DNA of 64,000 nucleotides from Rhizobium sp. BK418. GTDB taxonomy: Bacteria > Pseudomonadota > Alphaproteobacteria > Rhizobiales > Rhizobiaceae. Location: assembly GCF_004341105.1 (NCBI RefSeq), contig NZ_SLZK01000002.1, positions 62,001 to 126,000 on the forward strand. Reading direction: 5' to 3'. A program made the translations under genes and the position numbers. This document shows, piece after piece, positions 43,499 to 51,189 of the stretch (position 1 is the stretch's first letter; the number at the start of each line of letters is the position of its first letter). The notes beneath the pieces are model-generated. The model ran no database searches, had not been told where the DNA came from, and was given only the letters and a program-made list of their open reading frames with translations.

Positions 43499-43909
43499 TC
43501 AGTCTTGACGCACCAGAACCTGCTGCAGATTGTCGAAGAAGCGCTGCCAGCCGAACTTTGCGCCCTGGTAGGCCTGTTCCTGATCCGGACGGAAACCTGC
43601 CTGCTCCATGCGCAGATGCGTGCCCGAACCGGCAGGGGTCAGCGTCCAGGTGACGGTGCTTTCGAGGCCATAGGCATCCCAGGTGTAAGTGAGGGTCCTG
43701 TTCGGCTCGATTTCCAGTACTCGGCAATCGACGGAACCCCATTCGGCAGTGAACTTGAAGCTGTGATCGCGCACAGGCTTGAAGTCACTCTTCATTAGCC
43801 ATTCCTGGATGAGATGCGGCTGCGTCAGCGCACGCCAGATCTTCTCCGGCGGGAAAGCAATCTCCCGCTCGATGATGACGGAGCGGACTTCAGTTGCGGT
43901 GTCGTTCAT
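43499..43909 (-). CDS. SRPBCC (AHSA1/START-like) domain protein
   Basis: A 136-residue AHSA1-type protein: VIIEREIAFPPEKIWRALTQPHLIQEWLMKSDF at the start, then DCRVLEIEPNRTLTYTWD and a closing long helix (FGWQRFFDNLQQVL). The fold makes a hydrophobic cavity for ligands; function unknown. The ATG overlaps the stop of the ArsR gene by 4 bases (43906-43909), so it is translationally coupled to its regulator and probably controlled by it. Confidence 0.9.
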   Translation of the reverse strand: MNDTATEVRSVIIEREIAFPPEKIWRALTQPHLIQEWLMKSDFKPVRDHSFKFTAEWGSVDCRVLEIEPNRTLTYTWDAYGLESTVTWTLTPAGSGTHLRMEQAGFRPDQEQAYQGAKFGWQRFFDNLQQVLVRQD

Positions 43910-44229
43910 TGGTCCATCCTTTTGAGCAAATCTTCCAGAGCGTCGAACCGGCCTTCCCAGAAGCCGGCCATCTCCGTCGTCCAGTCCGCCAGAGGAGCAA
44001 GCGCCTTGATCTCGGCGCTGTAATGCGTCTGGCGGCCTTCATGACGGTCGCGCACCAGGCCGGCGGTCTTCAGCACCGCCAGATGCTTCGAGACGACCGG
44101 TTGGGAAACGCCGGCCCCGACCGTCAGAACGCCGACCGTCTTCTCGCCTTCACGGCATAGACGTTCGAAGATGGCGCGTCGGGTCGGATCGGCAAGCGCC
44201 CGGAAAAGTGCGTCCTGAACATTCGACAT
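43906..44229 (-). CDS. ArsR-family transcriptional regulator
   Basis: A 107-residue winged-helix repressor of the non-metal ArsR subgroup that pairs with AHSA1 genes. DPTRRAIFERLCREGEKTVGVLTVGAGVSQPVVSKHLAVLKTAGLV covers helices 2-5 with the recognition helix SQPVVSKHLAVL, and RDRHEGRQTHYSA is the wing. No metal-site Cys pair (ELCVCDL) is present, so it is not an arsenic sensor. The promoter just upstream holds nested dyads (44234-44283). Confidence 0.92.
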   Translation of the reverse strand: MSNVQDALFRALADPTRRAIFERLCREGEKTVGVLTVGAGVSQPVVSKHLAVLKTAGLVRDRHEGRQTHYSAEIKALAPLADWTTEMAGFWEGRFDALEDLLKRMDQ

Positions 44230-44233
44230 CAGA

Positions 44234-44283
44234 ATTCATACCTGGTTGGCTATGGATTTACTTATAGCCATATGGGTATGAAT
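44234..44283. promoter_or_regulatory. Nested inverted repeats upstream of arsR
   Basis: Outer arms ATTCATACC (44234-44242) and GGTATGAAT (44275-44283) enclose inner arms TGGCTAT (44247-44253) and ATAGCCA (44264-44270), with four bases between outer and inner arms on each side. The element starts 4 bases before the ATG and probably covers the promoter, a likely autorepression site. Confidence 0.65.
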
Positions 44284-44320
44284 GAGTCAAGCGGCCTTCG
44301 CAGCATTTGTTTCGGCAGAA

Positions 44321-44353
44321 ACGAAAACACCCGACGCTTGGCGGCACCGGGTG
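44321..44353 (-). terminator. Terminator of the superoxide dismutase gene
   Basis: On the minus strand, CACCCG pairs with CGGGTG around a 14-base GC-rich loop and is followed by TTTTCGTTTC, 26 bases after the sod stop. Confidence 0.65.
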
Positions 44354-44379
44354 CTGAAAAACCAAAACTTTCGAAGTGC

Positions 44380-44982
44380 TTACTTCGTAGCCGCTTCGTA
44401 GCGCTCCAGGACGTAATCCCAGTTGATCAGGCTGTCGATGAAGGCTTCGAGATACTTCGGACGAGCGTTGCGGTAGTCGATGTAGTAGGAATGTTCCCAG
44501 ACGTCGACGCCGAGGATCGGGGTCGCGCCGTGAACCAGCGGGTTTTCGCCGTTCGGGGTCTTGGAGATTTCGAGCTTGCCGTTCTTGACGGAAACCCAGG
44601 CCCAGCCGGAGCCGAATTGCGTTGCGCCGGCATTGGCGAAATCGGCCTTGAACTTGTCGTAGCCGCCGAGGTCGGAGTTGAAGGCAGCTTCGAGCTTGCC
44701 CGGCAGCTTGTTGCCGCCGCCGCCCTTCTTCATCCACTTCCAGAAATGGACGTGGTTGTAGTGCTGAGCGGCATTGTTGAAGAGGCCGGCATTGGTGCCG
44801 AAGGACTTCTTGACGACGTCTTCCAGGGAGAGATCGGCCAGGCCGGCTTCCGCTGCAAGCTTGTTGCCGTTGTCGACGTAAGCCTTGTGGTGCTTGTCGT
44901 GATGAAACTCCAGCGTCTCCTTCGACATGAAGGGAGCAAGCGCTTCGTAGTCATAGGGAAGTTCGGGCAATTCGAAAGCCAT
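44380..44982 (-). CDS. sodB: Superoxide dismutase, Fe/Mn family
   Basis: A 200-residue superoxide dismutase, converting superoxide to oxygen and peroxide. Metal ligands: His in LEFHHDKHH (first), His in QHYNHVHFW (second), and Asp-His in GVDVWEHSYYIDY. The GGGGNKLPG and GATQFGSGWAW segments match the rhizobial cambialistic SodA/SodB protein. There is no signal peptide, although the R. leguminosarum enzyme is reported to reach the periplasm. The ATG at 44982 has AGAGGAG upstream and a terminator at 44321-44353. Confidence 0.95.
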   Translation of the reverse strand: MAFELPELPYDYEALAPFMSKETLEFHHDKHHKAYVDNGNKLAAEAGLADLSLEDVVKKSFGTNAGLFNNAAQHYNHVHFWKWMKKGGGGNKLPGKLEAAFNSDLGGYDKFKADFANAGATQFGSGWAWVSVKNGKLEISKTPNGENPLVHGATPILGVDVWEHSYYIDYRNARPKYLEAFIDSLINWDYVLERYEAATK

Positions 44983-45481
44983 ATCAGATCTCCTCTTGGC
45001 AATAGATTGCGTCATCGGCAGGTGAGGCGGAACATAGGAGGGGAAGCACGGAGTGGCAACCGGCGAATTATCAAAAAACAACGACTTCGAGGAAAAATTG
45101 CCTCCTGCGGCAGGCTCTCTTCAAAAGCACAAATCACAGTCTGTGCCACGCCTTCCTGGAGATGAAACCGATATGACGGCAAAAAGGGAAATGGCATGAA
45201 AAGGAATGGAGTCCCTCCCCTCGCCAAGCATTATTTTTCTCAAGCCATGTGCCGAAAACGAGCTCCGCTCGCGTCTCGCCCAACGCGTTCAGGGTACGCC
45301 TCCGGGATTTCAATAAAAACCTGTTAATTTCCCTTAGGCGCTTTTGACAGGCCGCGAGGAGCACGTCTTAGATGCAACCCAGAGCTACCGGAGAATGTTA
45401 GTCTGACATTCTCCGGTATTTTCTTAGTTAGCATTGCTTAAATCATTTCAGGGACTTCTGACATCAACTTCGGGGCGTGTG
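44983..45481. other. Long intergenic region between sod and the coiled-coil gene
   Basis: About 500 bases with no convincing gene. It contains the sod promoter, a TTGACA (45344-45349) with a TTAGAT 18 bases on, and a strong + strand hairpin at 45386-45418. Confidence 0.5.
45386..45425 (+). terminator. Strong hairpin with T run, 57 bases before the coiled-coil gene
   Basis: A 13-bp perfect stem (TACCGGAGAATGT with its complement) and a 7-base loop, followed by TTTTCTT. No + strand gene lies upstream, so it either ends an unannotated small RNA or forms a leader attenuator. Confidence 0.7.
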
Positions 45482-47029
45482 ATGGTCATGAGCTTTTTTC
45501 GTCGTAATGAAGAACCGATGAAGCCGGGTGCAAGAGTATCCGGCCATCGTCCGATGTCGTCCGTGACCGAGCAAACCGCTCTCGCTGATAAGCCGCCGGT
45601 GCAGTACAGCGTTTCAGAAATTGAGGATTTCCAGGCTTTCGGCACGGCAATCGAGGAAAACAAGCAGTCCTCCGAAGAGCTGCTCGTCAGCCTGACATCT
45701 CTGCAGGAGCGTGTCTCCTCGCTGCTCGGCGCACACAGCCAGTCGCTCAACGAAACGGGTGCTCTGCGGGCAGAATGCTCACGCCTGGCCTCGCTGCTCG
45801 ATTATGAGAGCAATGCACGGCGCAAAGCCGATCAGGACAATCAGCGCCTTGCGATCGAAAACAAGGGACTGAAGGTCGATTGCAGCCAGCTTCGTGTCGA
45901 GGCCAGCACCTACCGCGAAGAGCTGATCAAGCTGCAGGGCGTGCATGAGCTGACACGCGAGGAATTCACCGTGGTCGAGGCGCGGCTGATCGATGCCGAG
46001 CGCGAGCTCAGCGACCGGGCGCTGCAGTTCGACGAGGTTTCCTCACACCTTCGCCGCACACAGCAGGACCATGATGTGCGCAGCCGGGAACTGGCGATCA
46101 CGCGCGAAAAGCTGGATCTGGAAACCACGGCCCATCAGCTGCTCATCGAAAGCTCGCGCCGCGAAAACAGCATCCAGCTTCGCGAAATCGCGCGTCTCAA
46201 TGAAGAGCGCAGCCACCTCAAGACCAATCTGTCCGAGCATGAGGCGCTGACGCGCAGCCTGCAGTCCTCCATCTCCAACCTGAAGCAGGATCTAGCTGCT
46301 TCGGAAGAGCGTTATCGCCGCCTGGAAACCGAATTCGAAACGCTGGAAACCTCCTCGACGCTCGAACTGGCCAACCTGCGCACCAAGCATGAGGCAATCG
46401 GCTCGAAGTCCGAGCTCGTCGAGAAGCTGCTGTCGACCGCCAACAGCCGCAACAAGATGACGGACGAGGAGTTGCAGTCGACCCGCGCGGAACTGAAGCG
46501 CACGAAGAGCGAACTTGCCACGGCGCTGACGCGCCTGGAACGGATGACGGATGAGCTCAACCGGGTTCGCCTCAATGGCGCGGAAAGCGAAGCTGCCCGC
46601 CGCGAGCTCGCTGCCCACAGCAATGATCTCGTGATGAAGCTGCGCGAGGCTGAAAGCCAGCGCAACAAGCGCGACCGTGAGATCGAAGCCTTCAAGAACG
46701 ATCTCGATACGCGCCTCGATACCGACCGCTACGAAATCAGCCAGCTGCGCACGAGCCTGGAAATCGCCAAGTCGGAAATCCGCCAGCTGCGTGCCGAGCG
46801 CGCAATCCTCAGCGGTCAGCTGGAAGTGGCGCGCGGCGATCGTCCTGCCGTCGCCGATGTCCCGCCTCTCGCGGAGCCCGAGAAGGAAGAGGTGCGCATG
46901 CCGGCCGCCAACTTCGCGCCGATGATTGATATCTCCAGCAAATCGTTGCGCGGCAACGGCATGATCGCCGACTCCGTCAACGACGAACTCGCGGTCGTCG
47001 AAGCGACGCTGCGCACGCCGGCAGAGTGA
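45482..47029 (+). CDS. Long coiled-coil protein of unknown function
   Basis: About 515 residues, no signal peptide or membrane helix. A basic, proline-containing N-terminus (about 1-60) is followed by an almost continuous predicted coiled coil (about 60-450) rich in Leu, Glu, Arg and Ser with heptad-like spacing (for example LRAECSRLASLLDYESNARR, LRTSLEIAKSEIRQLRAERA). The tail (about 450-515) is Pro/acidic, then SSKSLRGNGMIADSVNDELA. Such proteins in rhizobia are candidates for cytoskeletal or polar scaffolds. The start is not sure: GTG/ATG options at 45434, 45482 and 45488; 45482 has GGGG 6 bases before it. Confidence 0.85.
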   Translation: MVMSFFRRNEEPMKPGARVSGHRPMSSVTEQTALADKPPVQYSVSEIEDFQAFGTAIEENKQSSEELLVSLTSLQERVSSLLGAHSQSLNETGALRAECSRLASLLDYESNARRKADQDNQRLAIENKGLKVDCSQLRVEASTYREELIKLQGVHELTREEFTVVEARLIDAERELSDRALQFDEVSSHLRRTQQDHDVRSRELAITREKLDLETTAHQLLIESSRRENSIQLREIARLNEERSHLKTNLSEHEALTRSLQSSISNLKQDLAASEERYRRLETEFETLETSSTLELANLRTKHEAIGSKSELVEKLLSTANSRNKMTDEELQSTRAELKRTKSELATALTRLERMTDELNRVRLNGAESEAARRELAAHSNDLVMKLREAESQRNKRDREIEAFKNDLDTRLDTDRYEISQLRTSLEIAKSEIRQLRAERAILSGQLEVARGDRPAVADVPPLAEPEKEEVRMPAANFAPMIDISSKSLRGNGMIADSVNDELAVVEATLRTPAE

Positions 47030-47163
47030 TCAAGGCTTGGTTCGGCGGGGAGGAAACTCTCCGTCGACGGCAAAAGCAGCAAGTCTGACACGTCCTTTAC
47101 CAGTCAGTCGGAACTCGGGCCTGCCTTTCGGAGTTTGGAGGCAGGGGATGAAGGAGGCGCCGC

Positions 47164-47814
47164 ATGCGACATGTCCAAAATCGGGCTGACGATCAGCAGA
47201 AAATCTATCAGCGCTGGGCGCCGGTCTACGACCAGGTCTATCGAAGCATCCTGCGCGACGGACACCGCACGCTTGCGCGGCTTGCTGCTGACGCCGGCAC
47301 GGATATTCTGGAAATCGGCGTCGGCACCGGCCTGGTGCTCTCTTACTATCCGCGTCGCAGCCGCGTGACGGGCATCGACATTTCCGAGCACATGATTGCC
47401 AAGGCGCGGGAAAAAGTTGCCAGGCACAAGCTTTTCCATGTGCGGCAACTGCAGGTCATGGACGCACATGCGCTCGCCTTCGAGGACCGGTCCTTCGATG
47501 CAGTCTGCCTACCCTTCGTCATCACTCTCATTCCCGAACCCGAGCGGGCGCTTGACGAATGTGCCCGCGTGCTGCGGCCAGGCGGCGAGATTATCCTTGC
47601 CAGCAAGCTCGGCGATGGCGCCGGTCTGCAGGGTGCCATCGAGGAGGCTGTCGCGCCGCTGGTGCGGCGAGTTGGCTGGAGTTCTTCTTTCCGAATCAGG
47701 CGGATCACGGACTGGGCAAAAGGGAACGGCTTCGATGAGGTTCAAATATTGCCGGTTTTCCCGAATGGCTTTTTCAAAGTCATGCGCCTCAAACGGCGTG
47801 CATCAGATGCTTGA
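47164..47814 (+). CDS. Class I methyltransferase, PmtA-like (phospholipid N-methyltransferase)
   Basis: A 216-residue SAM-dependent methyltransferase. It opens QQKIYQRWAPVYDQVYRSILRDGHR, then motif I ILEIGVGTGLVLSYYP, motif II TGIDISEHMIAKAREK, and LPFVITLIPEPERALDECARVLRPGGEIILAS. This order resembles the Rhodobacter-type phosphatidylethanolamine N-methyltransferase, which makes phosphatidylcholine precursors, rather than the Agrobacterium-type PmtA. The substrate is inferred. Start ATG at 47164 with AGGAGG-like GAAGGAG just before it. Confidence 0.82.
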   Translation: MRHVQNRADDQQKIYQRWAPVYDQVYRSILRDGHRTLARLAADAGTDILEIGVGTGLVLSYYPRRSRVTGIDISEHMIAKAREKVARHKLFHVRQLQVMDAHALAFEDRSFDAVCLPFVITLIPEPERALDECARVLRPGGEIILASKLGDGAGLQGAIEEAVAPLVRRVGWSSSFRIRRITDWAKGNGFDEVQILPVFPNGFFKVMRLKRRASDA

Positions 47815-47876
47815 GGCGGAAGTTTTTCCATACTGAACGTATCTGCAAATCAGGCCTTTGCTCGTTAGGGACCTTT

Positions 47877-48608
47877 ATGACCTGGGATTTCCTCCTCTTC
47901 GTCGTCGTCGGTTTCTGCGCGCAGATCGTCGACGGCGCCCTCGGAATGGCCTTCGGCGTGCTGTCCACGACCAGCCTGCTGACGCTTGGCGTGCCGGCTG
48001 CCAATGCCAGCGCCATGACGCATGTGACGGAGCTGTTCACCACGGCAGCATCGGGCATTTCCCATGCCTGGCATCGCAATGTCGACTGGAAGCTCGTAGC
48101 ACGGCTGGCGCCTGCCGGCATGATCGGTGGGGCCGTCGGCGCCTTTTTGCTGGCCAACGTCGACGGCAAGCTGATCGAGCCCTTCGTCTCCGCCTATCTG
48201 ATCGTTATCGGCCTCCTAATTTTCTGGAAGGCTTTCCACCCGACGCCCAGGCGCGAAGTCAGCGACTGGATGGTGCCGCCCGTCGGGCTTTGCGGCGGCG
48301 TGCTGGATGCGATCGGCGGCGGCGGGTGGGGACCGATCGTCACCAGTTCGCTCGTCGGCCGCGGTCACGATCCGAAGCGGGTGATCGGCTCGACCAACTT
48401 CACCGAGTTCGCGGTGACGCTGATCATATCCATCACCTTCGTTCTGACGCTCGGCTGGTCCGAACTCGGCTCGGCAGTCGGGCTGATTATCGGTGGCGTG
48501 ATCGCCGCGCCCTTCGGCGCGATCCTCGTCAAGCGGCTGCCGGTGAAACCTCTGATGATCGCGGTTTCCATCGTCATCATTGCGACTTCGGCGATGCGGC
48601 TCTTCTGA
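47877..48608 (+). CDS. TauE/SafE family sulfite/organic-anion exporter
   Basis: A 243-residue membrane protein with about eight helices in two repeats: VVGFCAQIVDGALGMAFG at the start and GLCGGVLDAIGGGGWGPIVTSSLV in the second half, both carrying the family G-x-DGxxGxG-type signature. FGAILVKRLPVKPLMIAVSIVII ends it. Members transport sulfite, sulfoacetate or similar anions; the ligand here is unknown. Start 47877 (MTWDFLL) has AGGGA 7 bases upstream. Possibly co-transcribed with the preceding methyltransferase (62-base gap). Confidence 0.9.
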   Translation: MTWDFLLFVVVGFCAQIVDGALGMAFGVLSTTSLLTLGVPAANASAMTHVTELFTTAASGISHAWHRNVDWKLVARLAPAGMIGGAVGAFLLANVDGKLIEPFVSAYLIVIGLLIFWKAFHPTPRREVSDWMVPPVGLCGGVLDAIGGGGWGPIVTSSLVGRGHDPKRVIGSTNFTEFAVTLIISITFVLTLGWSELGSAVGLIIGGVIAAPFGAILVKRLPVKPLMIAVSIVIIATSAMRLF

Positions 48609-48658
48609 CGTGCGCGATCTCTTAGTTTCGCCTGCCACGCTTCAAATTTAGGCGTGAC

Positions 48659-48702
48659 GCATGTCGTTACCGCAAAACCGCTACACAATTTGCGCGACAT
48701 GC
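48659..48702. repeat. Rhizobial-type intergenic palindromic repeat
   Basis: GCATGTCG at one end and CGACATGC at the other enclose CAAAACCGCTACACAATTT, a pattern seen repeatedly between genes in Rhizobiaceae. It lies directly before the end of the NTF2-like gene, between convergent genes. Confidence 0.6.
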
Positions 48703-48703
48703 T

Positions 48704-49051
48704 TCAGGCCGTATTGCGGCCGAAATAGACATCGACGGATGCTATCTTGTCGCCGGCGAAGCGAAAACTTTCCATGTTGCGGAACGCCTTGCCATCGGTC
48801 GTTTCGGCGCGGTAACGCACGACGCCCTGGTCCCCCTCAACCGACAGGAACTCGATATCGAAGGCTTTCAGCAGCGGCTCATTCGGCCAGCAGCGCTCGA
48901 AGTAGGTGGCCCGGTTTATGTGATCGTCCCGTGGGCTCGAAAAGGTAAAGTCCTCCGTCAGCATGGCGCCGACGATATCCTTGCGTTGATCGATATAGGC
49001 TGCGTAGAGATCGCGCAGCATCTGGGCGCGGTGTTCATTCCTGTTGCTCAT
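48704..49051 (-). CDS. NTF2-like (SnoaL-type) protein
   Basis: A 115-residue protein of the nuclear transport factor 2 / SnoaL superfamily: MLRDLYAAYIDQRKDIVGAML, TFSSPRDDHINRATYFERCWPN, VVRYRAETTDGKAFRNMESFRFAGDKIASVDVYFG. Such proteins are small ligand-binding or isomerase-like domains; function unknown. AGGAGA lies just before the ATG at 49051. It stands alone, divergent from an MFS gene. Confidence 0.87.
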   Translation of the reverse strand: MSNRNEHRAQMLRDLYAAYIDQRKDIVGAMLTEDFTFSSPRDDHINRATYFERCWPNEPLLKAFDIEFLSVEGDQGVVRYRAETTDGKAFRNMESFRFAGDKIASVDVYFGRNTA

Positions 49052-49236
49052 GTCTGCCTCTCCTTACCGATTGCATATTGCAATCAGCTAGAGGCGAAAT
49101 GGTGCTTTTCAAGCCGCTTTCCTTTTTACGGCAGGTCTGATTGGGGCGAATCCGTCCTTGGCAGCCCGCAGCGCGATGCATAAAGTGAGGATCGCCTCAT
49201 CTTGGCCAAGGCCAAACTGTACGAAGAAGATCCGCA

Positions 49237-50466
49237 ATGACCGACACGCAATGGGACGCCGCAAAGGTGGTACCCGGCTCCGCCTACTGGAAACGCAATC
49301 TCGTCATCTCGCTCACGGGCTCGTTCACGACCATCGTGGCGATGACCCTGCTGCTTCCCTTCCTTCCGCTCTATGTGGAAGAACTCGGCGTGAGCGATCA
49401 TGCGGCGATCGTGCAATGGTCGGGCATCGCCTATGGTGCGACCTTCTTTGCCGCCGCTTGCGTGGCGCCACTCTGGGGCCGGCTCGGCGATATCTACGGG
49501 CGCAAGCTGATGCTGGTGCGCGCAAGCCTCGGCATGACCATCGCTATCTCGCTGATGGGCATGGCCGGCAGCGTCTGGCAGCTCGTGGCGCTGCGCCTCT
49601 TCGTTGGCCTCGCGGGTGGTTATGCTTCCGGCTCGATGGTGCTGGTCGCGACACAGACGCCGAAGGACCGATCGGCCTGGGCGCTCGGCGTGCTCTCATC
49701 CGGCATCATGGCCGGCAATCTGGTCGGCCCGCTGATCGGTGGGGCGCTGCCGCCCATCATTGGCATCCGCGGTACGTTTTTGGCTGCAGGCGGCATAATC
49801 TTCCTCGCCTTCCTCGCGACGACCTTTCTGATCAAGGAGGAGAAATCGGCGGCGCGCAAACAGGCGGCGAAGGCATCCGGCGGCTGGAAATCCATTCCCG
49901 ACAAGGGGCCCGTGGTTGCGATGCTCGCGACCGGGCTGCTCCTGATGCTCGCCAATATGTCGATCGAACCGATCATCACCGTCTATGTGGCGCAGCTTGT
50001 GCCCGATCAGCGGCAGGTCACGATGGTGGCCGGCATCGTCATGTCGGCCGCGGCGCTCGGCAGCATTCTCTCGGCCTCGCGGCTTGGGAGGCTGGCGGAC
50101 CGGATCGGCCACTGGCCCGTCATTGCCGGGGCGCTGGCCGTCGCCGGGCTGCTGCTCATCCCACAGGCTTTCGTGACCTCTTCCTGGCAGCTCATCGCCT
50201 TGCGTTTCCTGATGGGGGTCGCGCTTGGCGGGCTGCTGCCCTGCATCGCCGCCGTGATCCGGCACAATGTGCCCGATAGTGCGGCGGGCAGCATCCTCGG
50301 CCTCTCCACTTCCTCGCAATTCGTAGGCCAGGTCGTCGGGCCTGTTCTCGGCGGCTTCGTCGGCGGCCATATCGGTATGCGGGCGGTCTTTCTCGGCACC
50401 TGCGTCCTGCTGGTTGCAGGCGCGGCCTTTGCGTGGCTGGTCCGGCCGAAAGAAGAGGAAGCCTGA
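49237..50466 (+). CDS. MFS drug efflux transporter (MdtG-like, DHA1)
   Basis: A 409-residue, 12-helix transporter. WKRNLVISLTGSFTTIVAMTLLLPFLPLYVEELG is TM1 and its loop; motif A is APLWGRLGDIYGRKLMLV, and TM5 carries GIMAGNLVGPLIGGALPP, the antiporter motif C. QPP-like substrates are drugs such as fosfomycin for MdtG, but the ligand is not known. The ribosome site is weak (GAAGAAGA). It is convergent with the TetR gene at 50470, three bases away, so the TetR protein may regulate the gene on its other side instead. Confidence 0.9.
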   Translation: MTDTQWDAAKVVPGSAYWKRNLVISLTGSFTTIVAMTLLLPFLPLYVEELGVSDHAAIVQWSGIAYGATFFAAACVAPLWGRLGDIYGRKLMLVRASLGMTIAISLMGMAGSVWQLVALRLFVGLAGGYASGSMVLVATQTPKDRSAWALGVLSSGIMAGNLVGPLIGGALPPIIGIRGTFLAAGGIIFLAFLATTFLIKEEKSAARKQAAKASGGWKSIPDKGPVVAMLATGLLLMLANMSIEPIITVYVAQLVPDQRQVTMVAGIVMSAAALGSILSASRLGRLADRIGHWPVIAGALAVAGLLLIPQAFVTSSWQLIALRFLMGVALGGLLPCIAAVIRHNVPDSAAGSILGLSTSSQFVGQVVGPVLGGFVGGHIGMRAVFLGTCVLLVAGAAFAWLVRPKEEEA

Positions 50467-50469
50467 GCG

Positions 50470-51078
50470 TCAGGTTTTGCCGCAGATCATGTCAATGCCG
50501 GATTTAGCCAAGGCCTCCAGCGTCTCGCGGCTATCGCCGGCCCGGGCGCGCACGGCGAGCGAATGCATGACGGCCGAGGCAAGTCTTGCAAGCATGTGGA
50601 CATCGCTGCCCCCGGGCAGTTCGCCGCGTTCGACGGCGAGCGCCATGCGCTGCTCGATCGCGCCGTCAAAATCCTCGAGACTGCGGCTCAGCAGGTCACG
50701 AACACGCTCGTGCTGGATCGCCTCGGCAGTCGCCGTGCTGATGAGGAAGCAGCCGCGAGCGGACGTCTCGCCGTGAAGATAAATCTCCAGGGCGCTTTTA
50801 TAGACCTTCGCGAGATTGTCGCGCAGCGGCAGTGACGGGTCGAGTGCATCGGCCAGCACATCCATGCTTTCGGCCCGATAGGCCTCCATGACATCGAGAT
50901 AGAGAGCCTCCTTGTCGCCGAAGGCACCGTAGAGGCTTGGGCGGTTGAGCTGGGTGGCAGCGCTCAGCGTATCCAGCGATGTGCCGGCAAAACCGCGGTC
51001 CCAGAACACCTCCCTCGCCTTTTCCAACGTTTGCCTGGCATCGAAGGCTCTTGGGCGACCACGCTTCTTCTCGCTCAT
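50470..51078 (-). CDS. TetR/AcrR-family transcriptional repressor
   Basis: A 202-residue TetR protein: KKRGRPRAFD, LEKAREVFWDRGFAGTSLDTLSAATQLNRPSLYGAFGDKEALYLDV is the helix-turn-helix region (about 12-55), followed by a C-terminal ligand domain with GCFLISTATAEA. It is divergent from the glutathione transferase gene at 51190. The intervening region contains a long inverted repeat (51078-51137) that starts at the gene's own ATG, so it probably represses both. Confidence 0.93.
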   Translation of the reverse strand: MSEKKRGRPRAFDARQTLEKAREVFWDRGFAGTSLDTLSAATQLNRPSLYGAFGDKEALYLDVMEAYRAESMDVLADALDPSLPLRDNLAKVYKSALEIYLHGETSARGCFLISTATAEAIQHERVRDLLSRSLEDFDGAIEQRMALAVERGELPGGSDVHMLARLASAVMHSLAVRARAGDSRETLEALAKSGIDMICGKT

Positions 51079-51137
51079 TTTGTACCGTTTCGCATAAAAT
51101 AATTGACCAAAAGAATTTTATGCGAAATAGTACAAAA
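51078..51137. promoter_or_regulatory. Long inverted repeat between tetR and glutathione transferase
   Basis: Arms of 23 bases (51078-51100 and 51115-51137) match at 21 of 23 positions: TTTTGTAC-xx-TTTCGCATAAAAT and its complement, with a 14-base spacer. Each arm could hold one TetR dimer half or a full site. TTGACC (51103-51108) is a promoter-like -35 in the spacer. Confidence 0.75.
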
Positions 51138-51189
51138 GTCCAACGGATTGATGCGGCCGCTCTCGAACCGCCGCAGGAGGAGAAAACCC

